Shown: positions 48,401-55,511, numbered from the stretch's first letter. The stretch is DNA of 64,000 bases from Pachyseris speciosa (GCA_016490735.1 JAEMWC010000167.1:587501-651500), one strand, 5' to 3'. Made by a program: numbers and translations. The notes: generated from the letters alone by a model not told the origin.

Positions 48401-49209
48401 TTTCACTTCAATATGAATTTTGGAATAAATGTGTTTATATCTGTTAAGAAGACAGAGAAAAAAAGGCACCAACCAATTCTTTTAATATCCAAAAAAAACC
48501 TTGAAATTATCATCTTTCAGTGTGTCATGACCAAAATATAAACAAGACTCTTAAAAACGTGCATTGAAAAATAATAATATTTCCCAATCAAGACTAAAAG
48601 AATTCGTTGACCAGCCAGGTTTACAAGATTTATGGGAAAAGCACAAGTTAGCAGAAATTACTTCACGAATAATTTTATTTCCTAAAACACTTCAGTTGAA
48701 CAATTTTATTTGAAACTTATCAAATCGGCCATCAGTCTCTAAAATGGTGGTGGTTCTTAAGCAATGTAAGTAGTAAAAGTAACAAATATTGTTTCTTTCT
48801 TTAGCGTAATTTCAAAATGTTGTACCAACCTCAATGCGATGCTGTAATCGTCGGTTCAGCTCATAAATCCTCACATCGGGGTGCGTGTAGTATGGAGTAT
48901 GACGCCTGAAGGGACAGGGAAATATTGGTAAACGATCGATTAACTTTTTACACTGAAGTCGTTTCAGCTGAATCGTAAAACTCGATGCGGTCAGCACGCG
49001 AAGAGAACGTTTCGCGAAATTTCCAATGCACCAGTGTGAAATCTACAATGGTGTATGCATCGCTGAGCACAACGGAAGCGCGTAAAAATCTGCGGATTTT
49101 TCTAAACGGGTTTACCCCAGCGGAACAGAATATACAGGTCTTACAAGGTATCTAATAGACAACATTACCCCGTTGAATAGCTTGGGCTTGGAAGCGGGAC
49201 ACTCGGCAT
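9327..49209 (-). CDS. LDB1: LIM-domain-binding protein (LDB1/Chip/CLIM)
   Basis: Orthologue of the nuclear adaptor that dimerises and binds LIM-homeodomain and LMO proteins to bridge enhancers and promoters. Coding exons on minus, in order: 49169-49209, 48830-48905, 46801-46903, 18912-19090, 18484-18690, 16541-16610, 16233-16286, 11581-11794, 9327-9462. They sum to 1080 nt (359 aa), and every junction has GT/AG and a matching phase. The dimerisation domain is shown by RHTPY, WWDAFAAEFF, FCLEDGPKRYS, IGRNLIPRYFRSIFEGGV, LSKNITRQGM and EPMQELMSRHKTY. A nuclear-localisation cluster (RRKRKS) follows, then the LIM-interaction domain (DVMVVGEPSLMGGEFGDEDE, LENTQYDA). The N-terminus (MPSVPLPSPS) is shorter than in vertebrates. 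The third intron is 27.7 kb and filled with nested transposons. A candidate cassette exon at 13840-13890 would add 17 residues. Confidence 0.97.
10353..10395. repeat. 43-bp perfect palindrome
   Basis: Arms of 21 bases (TAGCAACGACACAATGAATCA and complement) around one central base, within the last LDB1 intron. Confidence 0.9.
11581..11794 (-). CDS. LDB1: LDB1 coding exon 8
   Basis: Encodes AETPRAPRTRRKRKSTNANS, a Ser/Thr-rich linker, and DVMVVGEPSLMGGEFGDEDE to LIT plus two bases. The acceptor is a CAGCAG tandem, so a variant lacking one residue is possible. Confidence 0.96.
13840..13890 (-). CDS. LDB1: candidate LDB1 cassette exon
   Basis: A 51-base stretch bounded by catag and gtaagg. It starts and ends in phase 1, so it can be included or skipped without changing frame between exons 7 and 8. 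It would encode DYNQADMIWQPNTPTTP. Vertebrate LDB1, as I know it, lacks this insert. Its upstream pyrimidine tract is a (TATC)n array that looks like a LINE tail. No transcript evidence is available here. Confidence 0.55.
13897..13919. repeat. (GATA)n microsatellite
   Basis: Tandem GATA immediately upstream (on minus) of the candidate cassette exon. The adjoining GTAAATAAAG on minus suggests the 3' tail of a truncated LINE. Confidence 0.85.
16233..16286 (-). CDS. LDB1: LDB1 coding exon 7
   Basis: A 54-base exon completing Asp and encoding CLKSTLFQRWQRMCAPP plus one base, with donor gtaata. Confidence 0.95.
16541..16610 (-). CDS. LDB1: LDB1 coding exon 6
   Basis: Encodes LCVILEPMQELMSRHKTY and NMNPR plus one base. 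Its extent fits both splice signals and phases. Confidence 0.95.
16654..17550. mobile_element. 0.9-kb MULE-like element in LDB1 intron
   Basis: The ends are inverted: TAGCCTGCGAGCAAGCTCTC at the left and GAGAGCTTGCTTGCAGGCTA at the right. The flanks are ACAAAGCCT (16645-16653) and ACAACGCCT (17551-17559), a 9-bp duplication with one mismatch. The interior holds only unrecognised short frames, so it is likely non-autonomous. Confidence 0.75.
18484..18690 (-). CDS. LDB1: LDB1 coding exon 5
   Basis: Sixty-nine codons in phase 0, VCTEGRLLLEFTLDDLMRIR to NVTLNYLR, bounded by acacag and gtgagt. Confidence 0.97.
18912..19090 (-). CDS. LDB1: LDB1 coding exon 4
   Basis: Starts with two bases completing Ser after KRY, then IGRNLIPRYFRSIFEGGV, and ends THHKTPVFTK before gtttgt. 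Confidence 0.97.
19495..19905. mobile_element. palindromic MITE
   Basis: The ends GC(C/T)GGTTAC.GACGAGCAAG are inverted and run into TTTTCCTTGACAAG on both sides. A nested pair around TTGACAAGTGCACTTG gives extra hairpins. ATA on both sides is a possible 3-bp duplication. Confidence 0.75.
19906..20236 (+). pseudogene. LINE 3' fragment with ATT tail
   Basis: Encodes the C-terminal tail common to CR1/L2-type LINEs (ARSFYAAAPCLWNSLPAELR, then FKLKLKTHLF and a stop), followed by a (TAT)n microsatellite at 20211-20236. Heavily 5'-truncated. Confidence 0.75.
20249..22784 (+). repeat. left inverted arm, outer segment
   Basis: Matches the reverse complement of about 44410-46601. Contains copies of GAGAACTGTTCTC at 21727-21739 and 22393-22405 and several diverged ones, usually close to a GCCAAT or GCCACT. 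Confidence 0.8.
22785..22825 (+). repeat. left TIR of the 11.8-kb element
   Basis: About 41 bases, GGGTTATTCCAGAAAAAATC onward to GACGGATGGG, with a longer C-run than the right copy. Confidence 0.9.
23876..25259 (-). CDS. SAP- and Tudor-like protein of the transposon
   Basis: Open frame with no ATG at its start; the first listed codon is GTG at 25231, and the frame is open upstream past 25259 into the end of the DDE-like gene. Numbering from the GTG gives 451 residues. Residues about 128-159 (NTREELVAICTSKKLLETGK, HELVERI) fit a SAP DNA-binding helix-extended-helix. A second, weaker SAP-like stretch is near 190-220. A basic linker (TPSKRRKYQESG, STREKQKPKK) follows. Residues 376-432 (VGARIHVLW, GWYEGEVQEYDDDNDVIRVL) resemble a Tudor-type fold. 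The frame is -1 relative to the upstream gene, so the two were probably one protein, either by a real frameshift or by damage. Function inferred: DNA or chromatin targeting of the transposase. Confidence 0.7.
25261..26985 (-). CDS. DDE-transposase-like protein
   Basis: Open to the stop at 25261. The first obvious ATG is at 26841 (526 residues), but the frame continues upstream to about 26985 with protein-like content (KPGFRLIVASCSSEVRKRLN, ALSCLDTKKDRDIF) and an AG just before it, so an upstream exon is likely. Candidate catalytic residues, counting from that ATG, are an Asp at 214 or 225 (FICDEANQ, CMIDSKDAK), D358 in FIFVVDNGPSEAP, and E403 in KRNFVERCHAAENKAL. The DNG...E pattern with 44 intervening residues is what one expects of an RNase-H-fold transposase or integrase. 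I cannot place it in a named superfamily. It ends where the SAP/Tudor frame begins. Confidence 0.65.
27500..27960. repeat. G/C-rich palindromic repeats
   Basis: A palindrome runs from TTATAATCGGCTCC (about 27509) to GGAGCCGATTATAA (about 27731) with facing CTAGAAAACTCAGACC units. A partial second copy follows to 27960 with the shared segment TTTGAAAATTTGTATAGTT. Probably MITEs inserted between the DDE and protease genes. Confidence 0.7.
27985..28460. repeat. direct repeat flanking a small MITE
   Basis: About 140 bases starting CATGTTAAAAGCTTTCTTCT occur at about 27985-28130 and again at 28324-28460. Between them, 28188-28282 is a palindrome with ends TAGTCTCTAATTTT. The second copy contains the stop of the protease frame; the first encodes the same tail (DACCHV, ENVDS), so the gene end has been duplicated. 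Confidence 0.75.
28406..31462 (-). CDS. Ulp1-like (C48) cysteine protease with repeat tail
   Basis: 1018 residues from an ATG at 31462. Residues about 150-330 carry the Ulp1/SENP pattern: DRWLSCDIIDG near 162-172, catalytic His in YHWTYFVF (H237), Asp in YYGDSLGW (D254), and the oxyanion Gln and nucleophile in LQTCGSACGL (Q316, C322). This family cleaves SUMO-like or Nedd8-like modifiers, and related proteases travel in several DNA transposons. From about residue 440, a Ser/Ala/Lys octapeptide SPSAASKA is repeated about 26 times, followed by diverged units. After that comes a region with LPTHRAFDLYWRHKNFHLGT and a CEACNTD motif. The last 50 or so residues include MITE-derived sequence (28465-28590), so the true C-terminus may differ. 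Confidence 0.85.
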   Translation of the reverse strand: MSSRVASKTTVVPPVISTLDTPNLMFLRKADRTTDPSLMRKIPPLNMCQRVRSELYKMQEDASDEVQQQYKPVARWQNFGTFSRDDIAYFIQQYQIKTTKKDVQDEEAWLDQLLTLCSSKANESLASNARSFMEHIWMSSPDSTVLSSGITAEQLSKLCCDRWLSCDIIDGVFAMINQRNDTHYFAVCTEAFIHSVRAKQRLCNTVTNKLPQLKYIHFALNVKRINDGNVLVGNGYHWTYFVFSTSLDELYYGDSLGWKLPSNLLTVMKPVFEALYTFSGKPYTNPRYPVLMHQPGVAFAEQHKCGSSCFKAFPLQTCGSACGLTPVFMAAIAGSREELWKHMIKERNPNQHVLKDARIITEVTRNSPLLRAAIMGWFVRSTVTLDAHLIPSFSICNTAAGSNTAGLSATRKTSPSENSAASPSAASRASLSGAGKACPLATSIATPSAASKASPSAASKASPSAASKASPSAASKASPSAASKASPSAASKASPSAASKASPSAASKASPSAASKASPSAASKASPSAASKASPSAASKASPSAASKASPSAASKASPSAASKASPSAASKASPSAASKASPSAASKASPSAASKASPSAASKASPSAASKASPSAASKASPSAASKASPSAASKASPSAASKASPSAASKASPSADSKASSSVTSEATPSAASKATPLTTRKASPSTTSKASPSVANKTSPSANSKASPLTASEASPSGSSTARLSATSTASPPGTCTARTSRTGKASPSSANTASPSGTSTTSPSATSAAKCTASPSVTFPGDKLLPFPGISKSFYKQQGEIWAKNNSRNLERAETICIKKNGETIGKCKGKKNGTLEENIAELEIAIWIEKRAKRVAELKSIIEVAKEIISCLVLPTHRAFDLYWRHKNFHLGTEHKGVYRASDTFDTLSQHLNIAQVIVSGKAYLCEACNTDITKLQETLTLMTKEHLENAFYPGCARLARRPGLKLPTIILFRRRVSSTNGTSGVSAQALTIFNNSDACCHVRENVDSSCGF
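29490..30130 (-). repeat. 24-bp minisatellite inside the protease gene
   Basis: About 26 tandem 24-base units (on +: GCTGACGGACTTGCTTTACT and AGCA) encoding SPSAASKA. Units differ mostly at two or three positions, giving alternating TTAC and TTGC forms. Flanking units are more diverged. Confidence 0.95.
31463..32244. promoter_or_regulatory. divergent intergenic region of the transposon
   Basis: Lies between the protease start on minus and the coiled-coil start on +. The tandem CGCGATCATAGCC / CGCGATCAAACCC stretch at about 32039-32078 is the only conspicuous structure. It probably holds a two-way promoter, by position only. Confidence 0.4.
32245..33309 (+). CDS. coiled-coil protein of the transposon, PIP-box-like motif
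   Basis: 354 residues from the ATG at 32245 (MAKSHIEVNVFVGEAL); an upstream extension lacks ATG. I do not recognise the family. The N-terminal 90 residues may fold. Residues 107-123 hold a basic stretch followed by QQPVFKYF, which fits the Q-x-x-h-x-x-aromatic-aromatic pattern of PCNA-interacting peptides. Residues about 225-295 are strongly helical and charged (LREQDQQIRSINEEITALRA, KQKEEELKNSLTELKLAQDR) and should form a coiled coil. The tail is acidic (EEADIARQVIDDDW). It is the only gene of the element on + and shares its upstream region with the protease. Role inferred only: accessory factor that might link the transposase to replication. Confidence 0.7.
   Translation: MAKSHIEVNVFVGEALKCQVFISDEQKEIDLATTRNNVLQVVKDFLPLNYIFTKPVGKQEPKRIPVASGQETFVSLGKCLVHDDEDSLNLYLQETESAAKRTSSTLSTPKPKRLRQQPVFKYFQTSGTTTTSAADYSAARGRVYLYSESTIEKATDRRQDYYRFWNEKAEELCSSPSFSKYSKQELHGIIDTHWRMHATELCIRDAEREEELAKSLSQEIPGHKLALSAKTVSKNLNLLREQDQQIRSINEEITALRARGLSPQVKTSIKQKEEELKNSLTELKLAQDRLRKSVAALTTSRIQALASVKRKNQKRNSEASSEIEMPHGDSSEEPATINASEEADIARQVIDDDW
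33310..34519. other. 3' flank inside the transposon
   Basis: No gene recognised. The last 90 bases hold two CCCCCCTCCCG-type subterminal units next to the right TIR. Confidence 0.5.
34520..34560 (-). repeat. right TIR of the 11.8-kb element
   Basis: Reverse complement starts GGGTTGTTCCAGAAAAAATC and reaches GACGGATGGG. It differs from the left by one substitution and a base in the C-run. Confidence 0.9.
34564..35655 (+). repeat. left inverted arm, inner segment
   Basis: Matches the reverse complement of about 43180-44420. Copies of GAGAACTGTTCTC are at 34800-34812 and 35496-35508. About 34564-34790 is repeated in diverged form at 35930-36190 (CTCAGTC, AGCGAAAGCAGC, CAACAATTTGCGTGTC). Confidence 0.8.
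35656..38578. other. centre of outer element, left part
   Basis: Holds the diverged arm repeat to about 36190, an A-rich (AAAT)n stretch at about 37608-37682, and an unrecognised minus-strand frame at 36991-37257 (with ALSFKSLPSDQDVDDNEEIL and YIREMHARYVQTMTYIAERY) that looks protein-like but matches nothing I know. Confidence 0.4.
38634..39359 (-). pseudogene. C-terminal fragment of a LINE-like retroelement
   Basis: Two minus-strand pieces in different frames: KILWDFNIQTDRVIEHWRLD with IIDVAPGDHNIERKEYEKIN, then RLWEMRTETVSVIIGALGS. This is the tail seen in retroelements whose endonuclease resembles restriction enzymes (D-x-h ... IID-x-A). Frameshifted and lacking the reverse transcriptase. 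Confidence 0.6.
39380..42113 (+). pseudogene. DIRS-type retroelement, decayed
   Basis: The order of domains fits DIRS elements. Reverse transcriptase is at 39390-40080 (KWRLIVDPFSPRGSSVND, FDMEAAYRNIPVHPSD, then LQFLDDFITVG after a frameshift near 39775). An RNase H end follows (HVPGVENEIADTLSRF, 40630-40680). Tyrosine recombinase comes in two parts, an N-terminal core-binding part (VYSPAVRSLHIE, RWVVRGIKRSQG, 40975-41100) and a catalytic part after a LINE insertion (YFGFLRALEFTVLN, NIEASKTDPL, 41900-42060). Several frame breaks make it non-functional. No split direct or inverted terminal repeats were identified. Confidence 0.8.
41107..41815 (+). mobile_element. 5'-truncated LINE inserted in the DIRS recombinase
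   Basis: Open from RLRLTLGVLRRIKHFLPFYA through VLPFLDYYNIVWGD and QNRAAKIVLDRP to a stop at 41628, the usual C-terminal region of CR1/L2-type reverse transcriptases. It ends in a GAT/ATT-rich tail at about 41779-41815. It splits the DIRS tyrosine recombinase. Confidence 0.8.
42114..43179. other. centre of outer element, right part
   Basis: Decayed sequence after the DIRS element. Nothing further recognised. Confidence 0.4.
43180..46601 (-). repeat. right inverted arm of the outer element
   Basis: Inverted copy of the left arm, uninterrupted at the site where the 11.8-kb element sits in the left arm. Exact GAGAACAGTTCTC copies are at 43418-43430, 44169-44181, 44797-44809 and 45466-45478. 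Confidence 0.8.
43305..43397. mobile_element. palindromic MITE, second copy
   Basis: A 93-base hairpin related to the one at 7653-7751. The 9-bp duplication GGAAGCTAG (43296-43304, 43398-43406) is confirmed because the left arm shows the empty site near 35520 (GCCACTAGCTTCCCGCC). Confidence 0.93.
46801..46903 (-). CDS. LDB1: LDB1 coding exon 3
   Basis: Encodes DGDNVWWDAFAAEFFDDDA through SFCLEDGPKRY plus one base, with donor gtatgt. It is the last exon before the 27.7-kb intron. Confidence 0.97.
46904..48829. other. LDB1 intron 2
   Basis: AT-rich intron with a GATGATGATG-type simple repeat at about 47070-47125. No gene recognised. Confidence 0.6.
48830..48905 (-). CDS. LDB1: LDB1 coding exon 2
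   Basis: Encodes RHTPYYTHPDVRIYELNRRL and ends LQHRIE before gttggt. It matches the conserved start of the dimerisation domain. Confidence 0.95.
49169..49209 (-). CDS. LDB1: LDB1 coding exon 1
   Basis: ATG plus 12 further codons and two bases, ending before gtaatg. The two G's join the first base of the next exon to give Gly, then Arg-His-Thr-Pro. There is no in-frame ATG upstream before a stop. Confidence 0.85.
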
Positions 49210-51299
49210 CCTCCAATTCCAAGAATCGGCCGTTTTCGAAGCGTTCGAAGCCTCAGTGAAGCTTCGATCACAGTGTAGAGCGTCTTGTCTTCAGATTTGT
49301 AGAGTCCAGTGGGATGAACAGGACTTGGCAAAAGCTGAATAAGATGCGAACAAAGAGGCCAGAGTCATTACAATAACAAAGGGTCACTGAGCCTGATCGA
49401 ATTGCACAAATGTACGCTTCACTTCGTTTGATCGTTTATAACCTTGATATTTCGATGGCTTGTCCAATTTTACTTCGTTTAACTTCCAAAAAAATCAACA
49501 TTGTCACCATCGTCTTACAGTGAGTACAAATTTTATCCTCTGCTAGAAGGAGAAACTGGTTACCTAACAAATAGGAAGCGATTCTTAGCCCTAACTTTTT
49601 ATCTTAGCTAAAGCTAAATTTAGTTAGTTTTAGCTTGGTACAGACAAACGTAACGCAACTAAGTTTGGACTGCTCGATCTCGCTCTTCCAATTTCCGGAT
49701 ATATACCGCAGGTAATTTAACAGGATATATATCACATAACACGTGAAATGATTTGTAACTTCGCACATCCACTTAATCCTACGGCTAGCTGATTTCGTGA
49801 ATGAGCATTGCCAGTTGACAAACGTATGATTTGAAAGCCATCGCACTATCAACAAGTTGGCGATGGATTTCGAGCTTTAAAAGTCACAGTTAGCTCACCC
49901 TCTCCTGGTAAAATTGGACACTATCCAAGGCCTCTACGTCTAACCTCTCATGACTTATAATCTCCAAGGTACCTCCATTTGTTTATGATTTACTTTCTCT
50001 GCCCACATTCGAGCAGGACAAAACAAAATGTCTGCTTTATGCGAGGGTCGCTGCACGGCGTTGAAACAGCACCAATGTTTGCTGAGCTGTGATTGGCTCA
50101 CTCTCAGCCAATGGCAGGCGAGTTAGGGCATTTGCCGCGAAACAAAGTCAAGGCTGGAGCGAAACAGGTGTGAAGAAGAAGCGAATCTTCGATCATCCGA
50201 TCAAGAGGTAAATTGTTGGTTAATGATCGTCAGACCAGCGGGAAATAAAATCTACAAGCATATCAGCATTGGGCAAAGTAATATTAGAAATTGTTTGATT
50301 CAACAGGACCTAGTCTGAGCTCTTAATTTACGGCACAAGTAAATCAATCCACTTCAACTTCCTTTGTGCTTTTTGTCTGTATGGTCAGCGCGTTCAGCTG
50401 TTCCATCGCTGTGATTTGAGCTTCCTGATCTATTTTTAACACATTATACTTCCGCCATTTCCTTGGGGGCGGACAAAAGTAAAAGCCAGAGCATTTCCGC
50501 TCAAAATACCCTCAAGATGTTACACCCCGGAATTAATACTCCCAATCTTAGGATCTAATGCTGCTCTTTAGATTCTTTTACTTCAAATTGACCTAGCAGG
50601 GCGGGAAATAAGCGATTATGCACAGCAAATACACGAACATGCGCAGCGAAAAATGCCGTTGGTAACCGTCGGAGAGTCTAACGGGACTTTATCTGTCAGT
50701 ATGTCGTGTTGGAGTCTCGCAAAGTCAACTTTTTTACGTAGTCGATATCAGCCTTGCTTTTGTTTAAAAAAAAATGTTTTTGTGAATTCCTAACGTGGAT
50801 TCACCTTGTTTCACCTTTTTTAAACTGACTAGTGTCTACGGGAAAACAAAAATTTTGCTTTCAGCGGGAGACTTGACGCAGCTTGCCGACATCTCTCCAA
50901 GATAAACGTTACAAACCCTTCAAAAAAATGAAATAACCTTAAAAATTACTCTGAACTTCAGAAATTTTATTTGGTTATTAACAGCTACAGAGTAAAATGC
51001 ATTTGTCAAATTTTGCCGATCAGTAAAAAGAACAGTCCCTTTAACCTTTTAAACTATCCGATAGATATCAAAGTTCAGCTTTTACCGCGTCTTCAGTATG
51101 TAAGCTTTTATCAGCTGTGATCTTACCCGACTAAATTCTTCACATAATTTCAACAGTTTGTCTGTATCTGCTTATTTTGCTAATTTCTAACACTATCCTA
51201 GAAGAAGGCTGTTCAATTGGTAAAGTCATGCCGAGTCAACTCGGGAAGAAGGGTGCCTGAATCTAGCAACTTAACGGGTTTTTCTTTCTCGGACACCAC
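49210..51299. other. LDB1 upstream region
   Basis: Probably includes the LDB1 5' UTR and promoter. CCAAT-like GCCAATGG at about 50107 and TGATTGGCTC at about 50090 are candidates but are not decisive. Confidence 0.4.
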
Positions 51300-51474
51300 T
51301 ACCGTAAGAGCTCTAAAAAGCCCCCCGTCTCTATTAACCCCTCCTCTCTAATAAGCCCCCCGTTTGGAATTCGGGTTTTGTAATGAGCCCCCCCCCCCCC
51401 TCTCTAATAAGCCCCCCGTTAATAAGGCCTGAAATTAAATAAGCCCCTCGGGGGTTAATAGAGCTTTTATGGTA
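51300..51474. repeat. C-rich inverted repeat, copy 1
   Basis: Ends TACCGTAAGAGCTCT and AGAGCTTTTATGGTA are inverted, with AAGCCCCCC / TAATAAGCCCC units between. A related G-rich copy ends at 54675. Confidence 0.7.
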
Positions 51475-52114
51475 TTCAGGCCATGGTGTCCACGCACGGT
51501 TGACTCAATCGGAAGTGCACAGGACCGCACCGGACCACAAACCAGGGTCTTAAAATAATTGGTAAGGTCGTGCTGACTGTTTGTTCAACAGGGGCACCCA
51601 ACGACAAGTTTCGGTAGATATCTGTTCGGTGGAGGGTAGTTCGCCTTAGGCTTTCGGCGTCGATTAAAAAGTGCACTCGGATTTTTGTAATGGAAACGCG
51701 GCCTAAAAGATTCGCAAAGGGGAAATCGTAGCCCCTGAGGTGTTCGGAATCGTCGTATTTGTTGTTTTTGGCTGTCAAAAACGTCAGCTAGCATTTTAGG
51801 AAAGAAAATGGTTCCCTAGAAAGTTCGTGGAAATCTAATTTCAGCTAGCATTTTCTCAAAGGAAGATTTTGTTCCCTAACATTTTCTGGCAATTAAAATT
51901 TCAGCCAAGGAATCCGAACAGATCACATTCTTCTAGGTAACGAAAACATCGCTTTAAACAGACTTCAAACACCGTAACGTACTAAAAAGTGCCTTTCTAC
52001 AGCTTTTGATGATTTGGCTCGTTGGATGCCCCTGGTTCAACATCTGACCAGAGCTCATAGGATCACGTTATTGGGGAGTGACGCCCCCGGTCTTGTCTCC
52101 TTCGCCTCCACACA
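51475..52114. other. intergenic, nothing recognised
   Basis: Overlapping short frames on minus only. Repeat-like CAGCTAGCATTTT occurs twice. Confidence 0.35.
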
Positions 52115-53193
52115 ACATCAACAACAAGCTTTATTTGCATGACCGTAAAACATTACAGTATTGCGAACGCAGGCAACAAGAATTAAACTACACTAGTTTG
52201 ACAACAGATTGTTTCGTAAATCAAAACACGCGGAAATAAACTTAACAAGCTTCATATTAACAATATTATCATCACAGTTCATTAATTCAACAATTAAATC
52301 AGCAAATGGTAACAGCTTAATATTCGGTATTCTATTAACTATTTCATCATAAAAATGTTTAGGAGATTGGAGTAAAAGCTACTGTTGCCATGAGAATGAA
52401 GATCAATTGACGTTAGAAGGGACTGTTTAACAATAGAGTCTTGGGCCTTATTTTGAAGATAAGTTACGTAATTAAGTATTCTTTTATTTATTTCAATAAT
52501 CAAGGGAAATCGGCCAAGTTCAGCCCTGCACGCAATATTGGATACTTAATTGCTTACTTCTAAGTAACGTTTGCAAAACTGTAGATGCGTTTTTTCAATT
52601 GGTGAATTTTCCCAAGACTTAAGATCAGATTTAGTATAGACACCCCAGACTTCACTGTTATAGGTTAAGATTGGGGAAATCATTGTGTCAAAAATTTTAC
52701 TGGCAAGAGACGGTTTCAAACTGCTAAAACCTATATGTCGACGTAGGCTAAAAAGAGCATGAAGAGCCTTTTCCCTTAACTGATCTAGTGACATGGTAAA
52801 GTTTCCAGTCGAAGAAATGCGAGTCCCTAAGTACGTATAATTTTGGACAATATCAATGTTTTCATTTCCTATATGAAACTTATAGTCATCTTTCTTTGCT
52901 CGCCGTTGAAACACCATTACCTTGGTCTTTTTAGGATTGATATTTAACATCCACGATTTGCAATATGATGATAACGTATTGAGACAATTTTGCAAACCTA
53001 TTCGTGATCGTGATAGTATAATTAAATCATCTGCATATAGAAGAGAATTTAATTTAGTTCCGTTTGGTAAAACAAAAGGATCTGATAGAGTTTGTCCAAA
53101 TGAGAACGGTAAGTCGTTAATGTACAGATTTATCCTTATTGAAGGAGACGTAAAACAAACCACACACTTATTGTTACTTGCTCTGACACACAT
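52115..53193 (-). pseudogene. non-LTR retrotransposon RT fragment
   Basis: The minus strand reads INLYINDLPFSFGQTL, LLYADDLIILSRSRIGLQNC (the YADD active site) and LNINPKKTKVMVFQRR, then YTYLGTRIS and THLQFCKRYLEVSN. After one stop the same frame continues (ACRAELGRFPLIIEINKRIL), and the copy ends with ATAAAGCTTGTTG at about 52115-52133. 5'-truncated LINE, family not resolved. Confidence 0.85.
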
Positions 53194-53211
53194 CTAAGGT
53201 TGGATGGAGGC

Positions 53212-53601
53212 CCGGGGGGGGGCTACTCCCAGAAAAATTGGGTGGGGGTGTGCGGCCCGCTTCCTGAAACCCTCATCCTATTTCAAACCAAAATCTGCGA
53301 TTTCCCCTACCCTATTACAGACCTGACCAAAAATTCGATCCCCTATTTCAGACCTATTTCACGTACACGGTTGGCGTAAGCAGAATTAAAAGACAAAAAA
53401 AGGAGGACTTTTGTTGATGGTCTTATCGCCTAAAGATAAAAAAAGTAGCTTCTTCTAAAAACATACCCAATTCAAGACTGGAGTGCACAAACCATACCCT
53501 ATTTCAGACCAAAATGGTCAAAATCGATAACCTATTTCAGACCAAAACGGCTTAAAAGCTATTCCCTTTGGGGCCGCACATACAGGGTACCCCACACCGG
53601 G
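53212..53601. mobile_element. 390-bp element with 10-bp duplication
   Basis: Flanked by GGATGGAGGC on both sides (53202-53211, 53602-53611). Left end CCGGGGGGGGGCTACTCCC, right end GGGTACCCCACACCGGG; TIR similarity is weak. CCCTATTTCAGACC-type units recur inside. Confidence 0.65.
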
Positions 53602-53611
53602 GGATGGAGGC

Positions 53612-54257
53612 TGGGCAATTGGGTGACCACCTGTCCCCAGACTCCCCAGAGCCTCCGTTAGTCATACTTCGGAAGAGGCGTTATGCGCCCCTCCGCGCCG
53701 CGGAGGACTGACGAGTGTAGATTTTAGGTGCGACTGTTGGTCCAGGTATTTACTATTATAAAAACTTTTAAAGAAAACAACTCGTGAGGGGCCATAATAC
53801 CAACGTTTTAGCGTTACTCGATGTTTCAATCGAGGAAATTATCTTAACCCCATGCAAGTTAGAGCCTTGAGAGTGTTTAAGTTCCTTTTGATAGCGCTGG
53901 TGTTCAAACAAAGGCACAATTCAGTTTGCGTACCAACATTTTCAGTATTTTCAGTGAACACACATGATTTGTTGAGACTTAGTTACACTTGGCAGGCAAC
54001 ACCCTTATTGCAAATCTTTAAACAAGGTCTTTCCTCTTTGCTACCTTTCTACGTGATATGACTTATCTCACTTTTTTCTTTGTTTTTGTCCGTTAGCGCC
54101 CTTCTCCATCACTGGCTGGGATTGAGTATAGGCTGTAGTCTCTGTACAGACAACACGCTTCAGACGACACCTTTATTAACTTCGATTGTGTCAGGTTTCA
54201 AAGCTTTGCAAGGCGAGAAAACTAAGGCGAGCTTTACAAGAAATATCTGACATTTCT
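53612..54257. other. intergenic, nothing recognised
   Basis: No coding or repeat structure identified. Confidence 0.35.
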
Positions 54258-54675
54258 AGTCGGGGCTTATTTAATTTCAGGCCTTATTAACAGGGGGCTT
54301 ATTGTAGAGGGGGGCTTAATAGAGACAGGGGGGGTGGGCTTATTTCAAATCTTTGAAGATGCCGTTTTCGAGTTAAATAGTTTCTGTACAAATCCAAAAC
54401 AACTGCAGTAAAACTTTATTATTTAATACAGAACAGGAAACAGTATTGTGTTTAATTGTATATTTGTTTGAAAACAAACCAACTGGGCGCATAAAGTGTA
54501 TTTTGTAAGAGGGCATAGGAGGGAATTATTACAAAATCTCCTGCACCAAAAGAGGAGGGGGGGGGGCTTATTAGAGAGGGGGTCTTATTACCAAAGCCGA
54601 CTTCCAAACGGGGGGCTTATCAGGGAGGGGGGTTAAAAGAGGGGGGGGGGGGGGCTTAACAGAGCTTTTACGGTA
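54258..54675. repeat. G-rich repeat, copy 2
   Basis: Contains GGGGCTTATT units and ends AACAGAGCTTTTACGGTA, matching the end of the 51300-51474 repeat. Confidence 0.65.
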
Positions 54676-55379
54676 TGCGTACGCCACAAGGTTTCGTTAT
54701 TTTCGGTGGATGTTAGAAGATAAAAGTTAAAAATCTGACCCATTCCAAACAAAAAGCAATATTTTTTTTACCACCGTTTACACCTTCTATTTATCTGACG
54801 ATAAACTTCCTTCCACTATCACAGCTAATTTCTGACTATTACTGCGATTCACACGAGATTGTATGGGACACATAAATACGACTAAGACTACTACTACTAC
54901 TACAAAATAAATAACACACAAGTATTACTCCACAAAAAGTTTAAAGCATCAATTAAAATTACTGAGTACAGGGAAAATTTCAGTTTGGAAATCTGTGTTA
55001 ATTGTCTTGGAGAAAAAAGGCTGGGAGAGCAATAATCTCTATCCTGTCAAGGAATTGCCTCATTTTTTTAAAACATCTTAGATCCTCCTAAAAAATGGCT
55101 CCACTGTCTTACAGGAGCACTGGGAGTTTTCTGACAATTTTAGAATTGTTTTGAGTACAACCTACATTCTTAAGTTTGAGGAACCTGCTGTGAAAGGAAG
55201 TATAAACAGAGAGACAGAAAGTTTGAAGGTGCAAAGTCAACAGGATGAGAGATGCTGGAATTAAACATTTCCCAGTCTGCAGGTCAAGCATTCCAGGAGA
55301 GAACAGATGAACTGCTATTTTCACCTCCCTAAATTAACACTGACGCTTAAAATGTATTAAAATAATTGAAACATATGTT
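54676..55379. other. WDR54 3' flank
   Basis: Non-coding region after the WDR54 stop. A short (ACT)n tract is at about 54889-54902. Confidence 0.4.
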
Positions 55380-55511
55380 TCATTGTTTAGTGAACATGAC
55401 TATCTCCCCTAAATCATAGCCTGTTACTCCAAACATGCTGCCAGATAAATCCACAAATTTCACTCCACACAATTGGACATCTGGAATGGCTTGCTGAAAC
55501 ACCATCTCCAT
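55380..55511 (-). CDS. WDR54: WDR54 exon 8
   Basis: MEMVFQQAIPDVQLCGVKFV through VTGYDLGEIVMFTKQ and TGA. Confidence 0.92.
   Translation of the reverse strand: MEMVFQQAIPDVQLCGVKFVDLSGSMFGVTGYDLGEIVMFTKQ

Noticed and set aside
51300..54675. One 3.4-kb transposon bounded by the TACCGTAA-type repeats
   Set aside because: The left repeat is itself an inverted repeat and the right one looks like a separate copy. No matching flanks were found, so two insertions are simpler.
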